DNA of 25,600 nucleotides from Nitrospirota bacterium (GCA_020028195.1 JAHWYE010000002.1:1-25600); one strand, 5' to 3'; counted from the stretch's first letter, positions 18,004-25,600 are shown. Numbers and translations are program-made. Notes: generated by a model not told the origin, from the sequence alone.

Positions 18004-18095
18004 AAAAAGTGAAAAGTTAAAAGGTAAAAGTAAAAAGTTTCTGAGGAGCAGCCAGCCAAATAGTTACGCTGATATTTCCTTACTTTTGACTTTTT
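18004..18095. repeat. A-rich imperfect inverted repeat upstream of comM
   Basis: AAAAAGTGAAAAGTTA (18004-18019) and TTACTTTTGACTTTTT (18080-18095) match as inverted repeats at 14 of 16 positions and flank a 60-base centre. The arms are AT-rich in a GC-rich genome and the left arm continues in AAAAG repeats. It could be a small fold-back repeat or an interspersed element. Confidence 0.6.
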
Positions 18096-18122
18096 CCTTT
18101 TGCCTTCTTGCGGAGCAAGTTC

Positions 18123-19649
18123 ATGTTGGCCAAGGTCTTGAGCGCCGCGTTAGTGGGGCTCGATGCGCATGTGGTCGAAGTCGAGGTGGATATCGGAGGT
18201 GGCTTGCCGCAGTTTTCAGTGGTCGGACTTCCGGATGCCACCGTGCGCGAGAGTCGCGACCGAGTCCGCGCTGCGCTCAAAAACACGGGGTTCTCGTTTC
18301 CGGTCAAGAAGATCACGGTCAATCTTGCGCCGGCCGATCTGAAGAAAGAGGGCTCAGGTTTTGATTTGGCTATTGCGGTCGGCATTCTCGTGGCAGAGGA
18401 TCTGCTTCCGGCCGAGGCTGTGCGGGACCGCGTGTTGGTTGGCGAGCTTTCGCTGGACGGCCGGATCAAACCGATTGCCGGCGCTCTGTCGATCGGGATG
18501 GCCTGCCGGAAGACGTACGAGTTGGTCCTGCCAGCCGACAATGCTCCGGAAGCGGCCGTGGTGGAAGGCGTGCAGGCGTTTCCGGTGCACACGCTGCCTG
18601 AGGCGATGGAATTCTTGCAGGGCACGCGTGCGATCCCCCCGGCAGTGGTTGACCATCGGGCGCTGTTTGCCTCGACCACTGCCGATGAGGAAGACTTTGC
18701 TGATGTCAAAGGACAGGAACACGCGAAGAGAGCCCTCGAAGTGGCGGCTGCCGGCGGACACAACGTGTTGATGATCGGTCCGCCGGGGTCCGGAAAAACC
18801 ATGTTGGCCCGACGCCTTTCCGGCATCCTGCCGCCGATGGAGCCGGAGGAGGCGATTGAAACGACTCGTGTCCATAGTGTGGCAGGGCTGTTGGGCAACG
18901 GGCCACCGCTGATCACGACACGCCCCTTCCGCGCACCCCATCACAGTATCTCCGATGCCGGCCTGATCGGCGGAGGCGCAGTCCCCCGACCGGGCGAAGT
19001 CTCGCTGGCCCATCATGGGGTGTTGTTCCTGGATGAGATCCCGGAGTTCAAGCGGCACGTCCTCGATGGGCTCAGGCAACCGCTGGAAGATGGCACGGTC
19101 ATGCTCACGCGGGTCAGCGCCTCATTGCGATATCCGGCACGCGTGATGCTGGTCGCGGCCATGAATCCCTGCCCTTGCGGATACTATGGTGATCGGTCTC
19201 GTGAATGCCTGTGCACCCCTCAGCAGATCCGTCGGTATCGCGCCCGTCTGTCCGGGCCACTCCTCGACCGTCTGGATATCCATCTTGAAGTCCCGCCTGT
19301 GCCGGTCCGTGAGCTGGGCGGGGAGGGGCAGCAGGAACCGACGTCGGCCATTCGCGCTCGCGTGACGGCTGCCCGTGCCCGTCAGGCGACTCGCTATCGG
19401 AAGGAGAGGCTCTACAGTAATGCACAGTTGAAGCCCAGGCACGTCAAGAAGTATTGTACGATCGATACGGCCGGTCGCACCCTCATTGAGCAGGCGATGA
19501 CTCGACTGGGGCTGTCGGCTCGAGCCTATGGGCGCATCCTTCGAGTGGCGCGCACCATTGCTGACCTGGCTGGCTCGGATCAGATCGCCACGGTGCATCT
19601 GGCCGAGGCGATTCAATATCGCGGCCTCGACCGGCGCAGTGAACTATAG
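18123..19649 (+). CDS. comM: ComM/YifB family Mg-chelatase-like AAA+ ATPase
   Basis: A 508-residue AAA+ protein, the usual length for YifB/ComM. In naturally competent bacteria ComM is a hexameric helicase that promotes branch migration during integration of transforming DNA. The family is also widespread in non-competent species. Domains: N-terminal ChlI-like (residues 1-180; GGLPQFSVVGLPDATVRESR, KKITVNLAPADLKKEG), Mg-chelatase AAA core with Walker A GPPGSGKT at 219-226 and Walker B VLFLDE at 300-305, and a C-terminal helical lid (YSNAQLKPRHVKKYC, GLSARAYGRILRVARTIADL). A cysteine cluster CPCGYYGDRSRECLC (350-364) may bind zinc. The start is ATG 18123, with GGAG at 18112-18115. A 70-residue membrane protein gene follows after 13 bases. 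Confidence 0.95.
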   Translation: MLAKVLSAALVGLDAHVVEVEVDIGGGLPQFSVVGLPDATVRESRDRVRAALKNTGFSFPVKKITVNLAPADLKKEGSGFDLAIAVGILVAEDLLPAEAVRDRVLVGELSLDGRIKPIAGALSIGMACRKTYELVLPADNAPEAAVVEGVQAFPVHTLPEAMEFLQGTRAIPPAVVDHRALFASTTADEEDFADVKGQEHAKRALEVAAAGGHNVLMIGPPGSGKTMLARRLSGILPPMEPEEAIETTRVHSVAGLLGNGPPLITTRPFRAPHHSISDAGLIGGGAVPRPGEVSLAHHGVLFLDEIPEFKRHVLDGLRQPLEDGTVMLTRVSASLRYPARVMLVAAMNPCPCGYYGDRSRECLCTPQQIRRYRARLSGPLLDRLDIHLEVPPVPVRELGGEGQQEPTSAIRARVTAARARQATRYRKERLYSNAQLKPRHVKKYCTIDTAGRTLIEQAMTRLGLSARAYGRILRVARTIADLAGSDQIATVHLAEAIQYRGLDRRSEL

Positions 19650-19662
19650 AAAGACGGGCGAT

Positions 19663-19875
19663 ATGCAGTCTGTGAAAGTCTTTGCCTGGTGGTTCGTGGT
19701 CGGCGCGACGATGGCCTTGTCGATCATCATGCTCCAGGGAGGGATTCGCGAAGTCATGCAGGCCCAGGGATCCCTCTGGGAAGTCAAACTGGTGGAGTTG
19801 TTCACGGCCATCATGGGAGGAGGCCTCCTGGGCGGCTGCGTCGCACTCATCCTGCACCGGATTAAGAAACCCTAA
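19663..19875 (+). CDS. 70-residue two-helix membrane protein behind comM
   Basis: A small protein with two predicted membrane segments: residues about 6-24 (VFAWWFVVGATMALSIIML) and about 47-64 (FTAIMGGGLLGGCVALIL). An amphipathic linker (REVMQAQGSLWEVKLVEL) lies between them and a basic C-terminus HRIKKP ends the protein. I do not recognise a family. ATG 19663 lies 13 bases after the comM stop, so the two are likely co-transcribed. The ribosome site is weak. The reading frame is confirmed by its strong hydrophobic periodicity, but a protein this small needs independent evidence of expression. Confidence 0.65.
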   Translation: MQSVKVFAWWFVVGATMALSIIMLQGGIREVMQAQGSLWEVKLVELFTAIMGGGLLGGCVALILHRIKKP

Positions 19876-19883
19876 GCTCAGAA

Positions 19884-19949
19884 TTGACACAGTTATCCAT
19901 TGACTCCTTTACTCAATGAAGCGATGGGCCAATGACTCAATAAAGCAAT
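19884..19949 (+). promoter_or_regulatory. promoter candidate and direct repeats before the 141-residue gene
   Basis: TTGACA (19884-19889) and TTTACT (19908-19913) are 18 bases apart. Directly downstream, the element ACTCAATGAAGCGAT (19911-19925) recurs as ACTCAATAAAGCAAT (19935-19949) with two changes, 24 bases apart. The repeats sit at the likely transcript start, as expected of an operator or leader element. Confidence 0.5.
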
Positions 19950-19985
19950 CGAACAGAGGACCAAGCGAAGGAGACTGATCGGATT

Positions 19986-20411
19986 ATGGACATGGAGATC
20001 GGTTCGAATCTCTACCGCAATACCGACGGTACGGTAGAGGTCGAGGGAGTGCCGCAGCTTATCGTGTCGGTCCGGAAGCCTGAAGGACCGCTGATGGTGA
20101 ACTTTGTGGTGTTTGACGAGGCTGGTCGCGTGTGCGCAAAGATAGTGGATAGCACGATGGCCTTTAATGAGCGTCGGGCGCACGAGCTGACCAGAACGCC
20201 GTCCAGTCTGATGCTCAAGCACTCGGAGTCCGGGAAAATAGTCCTGGAAGTCGCACTGAAGACACCCGATCGGGTGATCGTGAAAAATGGCGCGTTCCGC
20301 ACCATGAAAGGCCATACGCTGGAGATCTCTTCGACAGAATGGCGGGTCGAAAAGCACCGCATGAGCGGAAGGGACGATGATATGGGCGGCGGGATCGTGG
20401 CGATTGGCTAG
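19986..20411 (+). CDS. 141-residue protein of unknown function
   Basis: A soluble protein without signal peptide or membrane segment. The pattern of alternating hydrophobic residues (VEGVPQLIVSVRKPEGPLMV, FVVFDEAGRVCAKIVDS, KIVLEVALKTPDRVIVKNG) suggests a mostly beta fold. It ends in a charged, glycine-containing tail (MSGRDDDMGGGIVAIG). I recognise no family or catalytic motif. The start is ATG 19986, with a GGAG site about 12 bases upstream and another ATG two codons later. It has its own promoter candidate with direct repeats and ends before a strong hairpin. It converges on the hsp20 genes. Confidence 0.75.
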   Translation: MDMEIGSNLYRNTDGTVEVEGVPQLIVSVRKPEGPLMVNFVVFDEAGRVCAKIVDSTMAFNERRAHELTRTPSSLMLKHSESGKIVLEVALKTPDRVIVKNGAFRTMKGHTLEISSTEWRVEKHRMSGRDDDMGGGIVAIG

Positions 20412-20420
20412 AAACGACTT

Positions 20421-20447
20421 GGGCCGCCGGCTGGTCGCCGGCGGCCC
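20421..20447. terminator. strong GC hairpin between converging genes, likely bidirectional terminator
   Basis: GGGCCGCCGGC (20421-20431) pairs perfectly with GCCGGCGGCCC (20437-20447) around a five-base loop, between the stops at 20411 and 20466. Neither side has a long T tract, so efficiency is uncertain, but the position fits a shared terminator. Confidence 0.65.
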
Positions 20448-20465
20448 GTGCTATTCCGTCCGAGG

Positions 20466-20873
20466 TTATGCAGTTTCGATCGTGATCCGGCGAGGCTTTG
20501 CTTCCTCACGTTTCGGAAGCTCAATGGTCAAGACCCCATCCTTATAGCTGGCCGACACTTTACTTGTATCGACATTGGTCGGAAGTCTGAACGAACGGGA
20601 AAACGGTCCCCAACCGATTTCTCGCACGAAGTAGGTTCGCTGAGACTCTGTGGCTTCCTCCTTGCGTTCGCCCTTCAGGGTCAACACGCCGTCGTCCAGT
20701 TTGATTTCGATATCCTTCCGCTCCATACCAGGCAGGACAGCCTGGATCCAAAAGCCTTGCTCATTCTCGTAGGTGTTGCAGGCCGGAGCCCACACCCCCT
20801 CCGCACCCACCGTGCGAAGCACATCACTCAGAAACCTGTCCACATCAAATGGCGCATAAGTTGCCAGTGTCAT
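20466..20873 (-). CDS. Hsp20/alpha-crystallin small heat-shock protein (first copy)
   Basis: A 135-residue ATP-independent holdase that keeps unfolding proteins soluble for refolding by ClpB and DnaK. The alpha-crystallin domain spans about residues 38-125: FWIQAVLPGMERKDIEIKL, DGVLTLKGERK, then the diagnostic SYKDGVLTIELPKRE. The C-terminus RRITIETA contains the I-x-I motif (ITI) used for oligomer assembly. The start is ATG 20871-20873 with a GGAGGG site. A TTGACT (20956-20961, minus strand) about 85 bases upstream may be its -35. It is distinct in sequence from the second copy next door, so the two are probably not a recent duplication. Confidence 0.94.
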   Translation of the reverse strand: MTLATYAPFDVDRFLSDVLRTVGAEGVWAPACNTYENEQGFWIQAVLPGMERKDIEIKLDDGVLTLKGERKEEATESQRTYFVREIGWGPFSRSFRLPTNVDTSKVSASYKDGVLTIELPKREEAKPRRITIETA

Positions 20874-20979
20874 AGTATCCCTCCTGTCTAGCTATGTGGT
20901 CTGCCAGCGTTCATCAGCTCAGCGCTATGAGTACAAATATCCATCTTTCTCAGTCAGTCAAGCCCCCAGGTATCGAGTG

Positions 20980-21429
20980 TCATCCAATCTTCACATCGAT
21001 CGCTTTGGGCTTTGCCCGTTCGGACTTCGGCAGGTGAAGGTTCAGCATGCCGTCCTTGAATTCAGCCGTGACTTTCGTGTCATCCACACCGTCGGGAACC
21101 GTGAAGCTGCGCGCGAAACTGCCATAGGACCGCTCGACACGGTGGTATTTGTTTCCTTTCTCTTCTTTCTCCTGCTTTCGTTCCCCGTGGATCGTAAGCA
21201 CGCCCTCCTCAACAGACACCTTGACGTCTTCTTTCTTGACCTCCGGCAGCTCGACATGAATCAAATATTCCCTCTCCGACTCACTGATATCCACGGCTGG
21301 CGACCAGTCTGCGACGGTCATGGTTTCCTTGCCGCGCTCCCGCTGCACCGCCGGTCTACCAAACACGTGGTTGAGCCGATCCGACATCTCCTCCAGGTCT
21401 CGAAAAGGGTCCCAACGTACCACATTCAT
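20980..21429 (-). CDS. Hsp20/alpha-crystallin small heat-shock protein (second copy)
   Basis: A 149-residue small heat-shock protein. The opening VVRWDPFRDLEEMSDRLN is the classic bacterial class A start. The alpha-crystallin domain covers about residues 40-138: EYLIHVELPEVKKEDVKVSV, EGVLTIHGERKQE, and FKDGMLNLHLPKSE with GML in place of the usual GVL. The C-terminal IDVKIG provides an I-x-V anchor. The start is ATG 21427-21429 with AAAGGAGG just upstream. It has its own promoter candidate (21486-21513). The companion hsp20 begins 106 bases downstream. Confidence 0.95.
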   Translation of the reverse strand: MNVVRWDPFRDLEEMSDRLNHVFGRPAVQRERGKETMTVADWSPAVDISESEREYLIHVELPEVKKEDVKVSVEEGVLTIHGERKQEKEEKGNKYHRVERSYGSFARSFTVPDGVDDTKVTAEFKDGMLNLHLPKSERAKPKAIDVKIG

Positions 21430-21485
21430 GGCCGGCCCTCCTTTGTTTGCTTACGTGTGGGTGATTCGCTCTATGAACTAGGGCG

Positions 21486-21513
21486 GAGATAACACCGCGA
21501 CGACGGTTGTCAA
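21486..21513 (-). promoter_or_regulatory. promoter candidate of the hsp20 pair
   Basis: On the minus strand, TTGACA (21508-21513) is followed after 15 bases by TTATCT (21487-21492) or after 16 by TATCTC (21486-21491). The clpB upstream region has the same TTGAC(A/T)-N15-TTATC arrangement. Confidence 0.55.
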
Positions 21514-21538
21514 GCAGTATTTATGAAGAAGAGGGCCT

Positions 21539-24148
21539 TCACTTGGTGCTGGCGGCTAGCGTCGGCACGACCACAATCTGACCGTTCTTCAGATCAAGTG
21601 TGGCAGTATCTCCGTCACGGAGCTCACCCTTCACCAGCAGACGGGCGATCGGCGTCTCGATATCCTGCTGAATGAGTCTCTTAAGGGGACGGGCGCCATA
21701 GACCGGGTCATACCCACGTTCTGCGAGGTTGGCCGTCGCCGCCCGCGTGAGCACCAGCGAAATCCGTCGTTCAGCCAAGCGATCACGCAGCCGGGCAAGC
21801 TGGATCTCCACGATGTGCTCCAGATGCTTCCCTGTGAGCGGGTGGAAGACCACCGTTTCATCGACTCTGTTCAGAAACTCCGGGCGGAAGTGCCGACGGA
21901 GCTCACCCATCACGAGGCGCCGCATCTCTTCGTACGACGCACGCTGCTGTTGTGCCTCCAGGATATGCTGGCTACCAAGGTTCGAGGTCATGATTAAGAC
22001 CGTGTTCTTGAAATCCACGGTGCGACCCTGCGAATCCGTCAACCGACCGTCATCCAGCACCTGGAGTAAAACGTTGAACACATCGTGATGCGCCTTCTCG
22101 ATTTCGTCGAACAAGATGACGGAGAAGGGGCGGCGCCGCACCGCCTCGGTAAGCTGGCCCCCTTCTTCATATCCGACGTATCCCGGAGGAGCCCCGATCA
22201 GACGAGCCACGGTGTGCTTTTCCATGTACTCCGACATGTCGATCCGGATCAGATTGGCCTCATCGTCGAACAGAGTCGCAGCGAGGGCCCGCGCCAGCTC
22301 GGTTTTCCCGACTCCCGTAGGACCCAGGAACAGAAACGAGCCGATCGGCCGGTTGGGATCCTTGATGCCGGACCGAGCGCGCAGGACCGCGTCCGCCACC
22401 GCTTTCACCGCTTCGTCCTGGCCCACGACTCGCCTGTGGAGGAGTTCCTCGAGCCGGAGCAGTTTGTCCATCTCGCCTTCCATCAGCCGGCTGATGGGGA
22501 TTCCCGTCCAACGGCTGACGACCAGCGCGATGTCTTCCTCATCAACCTCCTCTTTCAAGAGCCGACTCTCCCCCTGCTTGTTGACCAATTGTTGCTCCTC
22601 AGCCGCCAGCTCCCGTTCCAGGCGAGGCAAGTCACCGTACCGTAACTCAGCCACGCGGTTGAGATCATAGGCTCGCTCGGCCCGTTCAATCTCTTGTTTC
22701 ACGCCCTCGATCTGTTGCCGGATTTTCCGCAGGCGGCCCACCGAAGCCTTCTCGGCTTCCCATCGAGCCTTGAGCGCGGCCAAGTCCCGGTTCTTTTCCG
22801 CCAGCTCTTGCTCAAGCGCTTCGAGGCGTGCCCGGCTGCCGGCGTCGGTTTCCTTACGCAGGGCCTCACGTTCGATTTCCAGTTGCATCACCTTGCGGGA
22901 AACTTCATCCAACTCCACCGGGAGACTGTCGATCTCCGTCCGCAACCGGGCCGCCGCCTCGTCCATCAGATCAATGGCTTTGTCCGGTAAGAACCGGTCG
23001 CTGATGTAGCGATGCGACAGTTTCGCGGCGGCGACCAGCGCCGCATCTTTGATCTGTACCCCGTGGTGAACTTCGTAGCGCTCCTTTAAGCCTCGGAGGA
23101 TTGAGATGGTGTCTTCGACTGACGGCTGGTCCACCAGCACCGGCTGAAAGCGCCGTTCCAGCGCTGCGTCTTTCTCGATGTGTTTGCGGTATTCATCCAG
23201 CGTGGTCGCGCCGATCAAGTGCAGCTCGCCTCTTGCCAGCATGGGCTTCAGGAGGTTCGCGGCGTCCATGGCCCCCTCCGCGGCGCCGGCTCCCACCACT
23301 GTATGTAACTCATCGATGAACAGCAGGACCTGGCCTTGAGCAGTCTGGATCTCTTTGAGCACTGCTTTGAGCCGTTCTTCAAATTCACCGCGGAACTTGG
23401 CTCCGGCCACCAGCGCGCCCATGTCCAAGGCGATAACCCGTTTTTGTTTCAGTCCTTCCGGCACATCCCCTTTCACAATCCGCTGCGCCAACCCTTCGGC
23501 GATCGCGGTCTTGCCGACGCCCGGTTCGCCGATGAGGACAGGATTGTTCTTTGTTCGCCGAGACAAGATCTGAATCACGCGCCGAATTTCTTCATCCCGC
23601 CCGATCACCGGGTCCAACTTACCTTGCCCGGCTAACCTGGTCAGGTCTCGTCCGTATTTCTCCAGAGCCTGATAGGTCCCCTCAGGGTCCTGGCTCGTGA
23701 CACGCTGGCTTCCTCGGATCTGTTGCAGAGCCAACAACAGCCGATCACGGGTCAGGCCCAGACGCTTAAAGATCGCGCCGTCCTCAGCGATAGCGAGCAG
23801 GACATGCTCCACGCTCAAATACTCGTCCCGCAGGGCCTGCATCTCCTGCTCAGCCCGAGCCAGGACTTGGGAGAAGCGTGCGGTCAAGTGGATCTGGCCG
23901 GGAGCGACTCCAGGGCCCTGCACCTGAGGAACTTTCGCCAGCGCCTGTTCAGCAGCCTTGCGCACGGAGGCCTGTGAGACCCCGGCCTGCTCAAGCAACG
24001 GTCCGGCCAGGCCGCCTTCTTGTTCGAGCAAGGCAAGCAGCATGTGCTCGACATCAATACCTTGATGACTCCGCCGCGTTGCCTGTGCGGAGGCGGCCTG
24101 TAGGGCCTCCTGAAGCTTGATGGTCATGCGATTCATATCCATAGTCAT
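21539..24148 (-). CDS. clpB: ATP-dependent disaggregase ClpB
   Basis: Hexameric Hsp100 chaperone of 869 residues that pulls polypeptides out of aggregates together with DnaK and small heat-shock proteins. The N-domain (1-150) has two Clp-N repeats (HMLLALLEQEGG, HVLLAIAEDG). NBD1 has Walker A GEPGVGKT at 207-214, Walker B LLFIDE at 275-280 and arginine fingers near 332-333. The coiled-coil M-domain, which distinguishes ClpB from ClpA and ClpC, covers about 410-530. NBD2 has Walker A GPTGVGKT at 609-616, Walker B VILFDE at 677-682 and pore loop GYVGY at 656-660. Pore loop 1 reads GAKFRGEFE, with Phe where E. coli has Tyr, a conservative aromatic change. The start could be any of Met1, 3, 5 or 8. 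The first is taken here and the ribosome site is weak. Confidence 0.97.
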   Translation of the reverse strand: MTMDMNRMTIKLQEALQAASAQATRRSHQGIDVEHMLLALLEQEGGLAGPLLEQAGVSQASVRKAAEQALAKVPQVQGPGVAPGQIHLTARFSQVLARAEQEMQALRDEYLSVEHVLLAIAEDGAIFKRLGLTRDRLLLALQQIRGSQRVTSQDPEGTYQALEKYGRDLTRLAGQGKLDPVIGRDEEIRRVIQILSRRTKNNPVLIGEPGVGKTAIAEGLAQRIVKGDVPEGLKQKRVIALDMGALVAGAKFRGEFEERLKAVLKEIQTAQGQVLLFIDELHTVVGAGAAEGAMDAANLLKPMLARGELHLIGATTLDEYRKHIEKDAALERRFQPVLVDQPSVEDTISILRGLKERYEVHHGVQIKDAALVAAAKLSHRYISDRFLPDKAIDLMDEAAARLRTEIDSLPVELDEVSRKVMQLEIEREALRKETDAGSRARLEALEQELAEKNRDLAALKARWEAEKASVGRLRKIRQQIEGVKQEIERAERAYDLNRVAELRYGDLPRLERELAAEEQQLVNKQGESRLLKEEVDEEDIALVVSRWTGIPISRLMEGEMDKLLRLEELLHRRVVGQDEAVKAVADAVLRARSGIKDPNRPIGSFLFLGPTGVGKTELARALAATLFDDEANLIRIDMSEYMEKHTVARLIGAPPGYVGYEEGGQLTEAVRRRPFSVILFDEIEKAHHDVFNVLLQVLDDGRLTDSQGRTVDFKNTVLIMTSNLGSQHILEAQQQRASYEEMRRLVMGELRRHFRPEFLNRVDETVVFHPLTGKHLEHIVEIQLARLRDRLAERRISLVLTRAATANLAERGYDPVYGARPLKRLIQQDIETPIARLLVKGELRDGDTATLDLKNGQIVVVPTLAASTK

Positions 24149-24195
24149 GGTTTCTCTACTTGCTCAAGTCGCGATTCCCGCCATGTACGTCAAGG

Positions 24196-24222
24196 CGATA
24201 ATCATGAAGTGGTGTAAGTCAA
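24196..24222 (-). promoter_or_regulatory. promoter candidate of clpB
   Basis: On the minus strand, TTGACT (24217-24222) and TTATCG (24196-24201) are 15 bases apart, about 50 bases before the start codon. The layout matches the hsp20 promoter candidate. Confidence 0.5.
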
Positions 24223-24337
24223 GGAATGGAAGACCGTTCAACTCTACTCTGTTCCACGAGGTTCGTCGAGTCCCATGCAGCCGGCTTGACCGGAGGGGAC
24301 CGTCCAGACTAATGTCGCGCAAGGAGGGCGTCGACCT

Positions 24338-25129
24338 GTGGAGGCTGAGACCGATACTCGTCCTTTTGCAATTGTGACGGGCGCTTCTCGCGGAATCGGC
24401 GCCGAATACGCTCGGGCATTGGCTGCCGGAGGCTACGATCTGCTGCTCGTCTCCAGAGACGTGGATCGAATGAATCGGCTTGCCTTGGAACTCACCGCCA
24501 GACACCGGGTTCAGATTAGCAGTGAAGCGCTGGACTTGGCCGAGCCGGGGGCAGCCCACCGACTCTATGTGGCGGCCCGTCAGCGCCGCCCCACGGTTGA
24601 TCTGTTGATCAACAATGCCGGGTTTGGGCTATTCGGAGAATTTGTGGAGATGCCGATGGCCCGGATACAGGAGATGCTCCGTCTGCACGTGAACACGGTC
24701 GTGGAAAGCATCAGATTATTCCTCCCGAGCATGATCGAACAACGAGTAGGAGCGATTATCAATGTCGCCTCAATCGCCGGCCTGTTTTCGGTTCCCTACC
24801 TTGCCGAATATGCGGCGACCAAGGCATTTCTCATTACCCTCTCGGAGGCGCTGGCCGAGGAAGTTCGGCCAGCCGGTGTGCGTATCCAGGTCTGTTGCCC
24901 TGGTTCAACAGACACAGATTTCCACACGACAGCTGGGTTCAAGCCCAAGAACCCGCTCGGGACGCAGAGTGCGGCCGGGGTGGTCAGCATTTCGTTGGCG
25001 GCGCTCAAGCATGGCCCAGCCCTGGTTACGATTGGATGGAGAGGCCGTGTCGCTTCCTGGCTAAGCCGCTACGTTCCGCGAGCCGTTCTGGCGCGAGCGG
25101 CTGCGGCAAAGATGAAACCGACCGCTTGA
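24338..25129 (+). CDS. short-chain dehydrogenase/reductase
   Basis: A 263-residue classical SDR that should use NAD(P)(H) to oxidise or reduce a carbonyl/alcohol. The cofactor motif is TGASRGIG (14-21). Arg40 in LLLVSRDVDR suggests preference for NADP. NNAG lies at 92-95. The catalytic tetrad is Asn119, Ser145, Tyr158 and Lys162 in YAATK. The C-terminal part (GWRGRVASWLSRYVPRAV) is basic and amphipathic and may touch the membrane, as in SDRs of the DltE/YqjQ-like group. The start is GTG 24338, with AAGGAGG about 10 bases upstream. It is divergent from clpB. The substrate is unknown. Confidence 0.93.
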   Translation: MEAETDTRPFAIVTGASRGIGAEYARALAAGGYDLLLVSRDVDRMNRLALELTARHRVQISSEALDLAEPGAAHRLYVAARQRRPTVDLLINNAGFGLFGEFVEMPMARIQEMLRLHVNTVVESIRLFLPSMIEQRVGAIINVASIAGLFSVPYLAEYAATKAFLITLSEALAEEVRPAGVRIQVCCPGSTDTDFHTTAGFKPKNPLGTQSAAGVVSISLAALKHGPALVTIGWRGRVASWLSRYVPRAVLARAAAAKMKPTA

Positions 25130-25151
25130 GACAATCCCTCTCATCGAGTGC

Positions 25152-25600
25152 ATGATGGCCTACCCAATGACCACGATCCTCCGCGCCACCCTTGACCTGT
25201 ATCGCGCCGCGCTTCGCACGACGGCACAGTCTTTTGCCCGTTGCTGGATCATCTCCGTCGCCGTCGTCATCTTTGCCGCCCTGATGCTGGCGGCAACATC
25301 AGTGGCTGCGCCGCTGGGCATTCTGGGTGGGTTCATCCTGGGCGCGGTGAATGCGTTGCTGATCGGGGCCACACTGAGCCTGATCGAGCAGGCAGTCAGA
25401 AGCTCGCGCCGCTTGACCATTCGTGACATCTGGGAGAGCGTTGGTCAGTACTTTTTGGATGTGATTAGCGTAGGGTTTGTGCTGTGGGTACCAATGATGT
25501 TGCTGGAGAAGGGGATGGCCTCCAATCCGAATGGGCCGTTCCTCGCCGCCGCCATATTTCTGTTGCTCTTTATCCTGCTCAACCCCGTGCCTGAGGTCAT
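25152..25600 (+). CDS. membrane protein, 3'-truncated by the window
   Basis: The frame is open from ATG 25152 (or ATG 25155/25167) to the end of the window, about 149 residues. It has at least three strongly hydrophobic segments: roughly residues 34-57 (IISVAVVIFAALMLAATSVA), 56-82 (LGILGGFILGAVNALLIGAT) and 105-145 (LDVISVGFVLWVPMMLL, and FLAAAIFLLLFILLNPV). A short cytoplasmic helix EQAVRSSRRLTIRDIWE lies between them. The pattern resembles bacterial glycerophosphodiester phosphodiesterase-like or YihY-type membrane domains only loosely. I do not assign a family. It starts 22 bases after the SDR stop and may be in the same operon. Confidence 0.65.
   Translation, partial: MMAYPMTTILRATLDLYRAALRTTAQSFARCWIISVAVVIFAALMLAATSVAAPLGILGGFILGAVNALLIGATLSLIEQAVRSSRRLTIRDIWESVGQYFLDVISVGFVLWVPMMLLEKGMASNPNGPFLAAAIFLLLFILLNPVPEV

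Noticed and set aside
18080..18916. A 278-codon open frame on the minus strand opposite comM
   Set aside because: Ser/Arg/Thr-rich with no recognisable fold, and it fully overlaps well-conserved ComM domains.
21430..24337. CIRCE/HrcA operator before the heat-shock genes
   Set aside because: I looked for TTAGCACTC-N9-GAGTGCTAA upstream of both hsp20 genes and clpB and did not find it.

Overview
The window looks like chromosomal DNA of a moderately GC-rich Gram-negative bacterium. The set of housekeeping and accessory genes is reminiscent of Nitrospira-type Nitrospirota, but this is an impression from protein style and gene content, not a database result. No rRNA, CRISPR array, transposase or integrase was seen. 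Coding density is high except around 9.2-9.7 kb and 10.2-10.5 kb.

Layout. 1-6.6 kb: a plus-strand run holding the 3' part of an AddB-like exonuclease subunit, a complete AddA-like helicase-nuclease, a small TPR lipoprotein and a minimal zincin. 6.6-9.3 kb: lgt (minus), a soluble TPR-array protein and a YtxH-like small protein closed by a good terminator. 9.3-11.2 kb: an accessory pocket with a Phd/ParE-type toxin-antitoxin module, its promoter and repeated TGTACA boxes, a small membrane protein, an intact tRNA-Leu(UAA) and the 3' half of a second tRNA-Leu. 11.3-16.3 kb: a single-domain response regulator, a DUF423 membrane protein, an exported protein of unknown function, a dienelactone-hydrolase-like protein whose nucleophile position is glycine, an RRM RNA-binding protein, a Gfo/Idh/MocA oxidoreductase and a stand-alone Lrp/AsnC effector domain. 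16.3-20.4 kb: an exported six-Kelch protein with an extra C-terminal domain, a ComM/YifB AAA+ protein with a small membrane protein behind it, and a 141-residue protein of unknown function. 20.4-24.2 kb: a heat-shock block on the minus strand (two Hsp20 proteins and ClpB). 24.3-25.6 kb: a short-chain dehydrogenase and the start of a membrane protein.

How the genes work together. AddB and AddA overlap by four bases and should form one double-strand-break-processing complex. Hsp20 holdases and the ClpB disaggregase form a proteostasis cluster. Lgt would lipidate proteins such as the TPR lipoprotein at 5.7 kb. The toxin-antitoxin pocket next to an intact and a broken tRNA-Leu is the clearest trace of horizontal transfer. 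I did not find a convincing large undescribed system. The most unusual items are the tRNA-Leu remnant, the duplicated translation-start region and TGTACA boxes before the antitoxin, the DLH-fold protein without a nucleophile, and several unassigned proteins with well-placed regulatory repeats.
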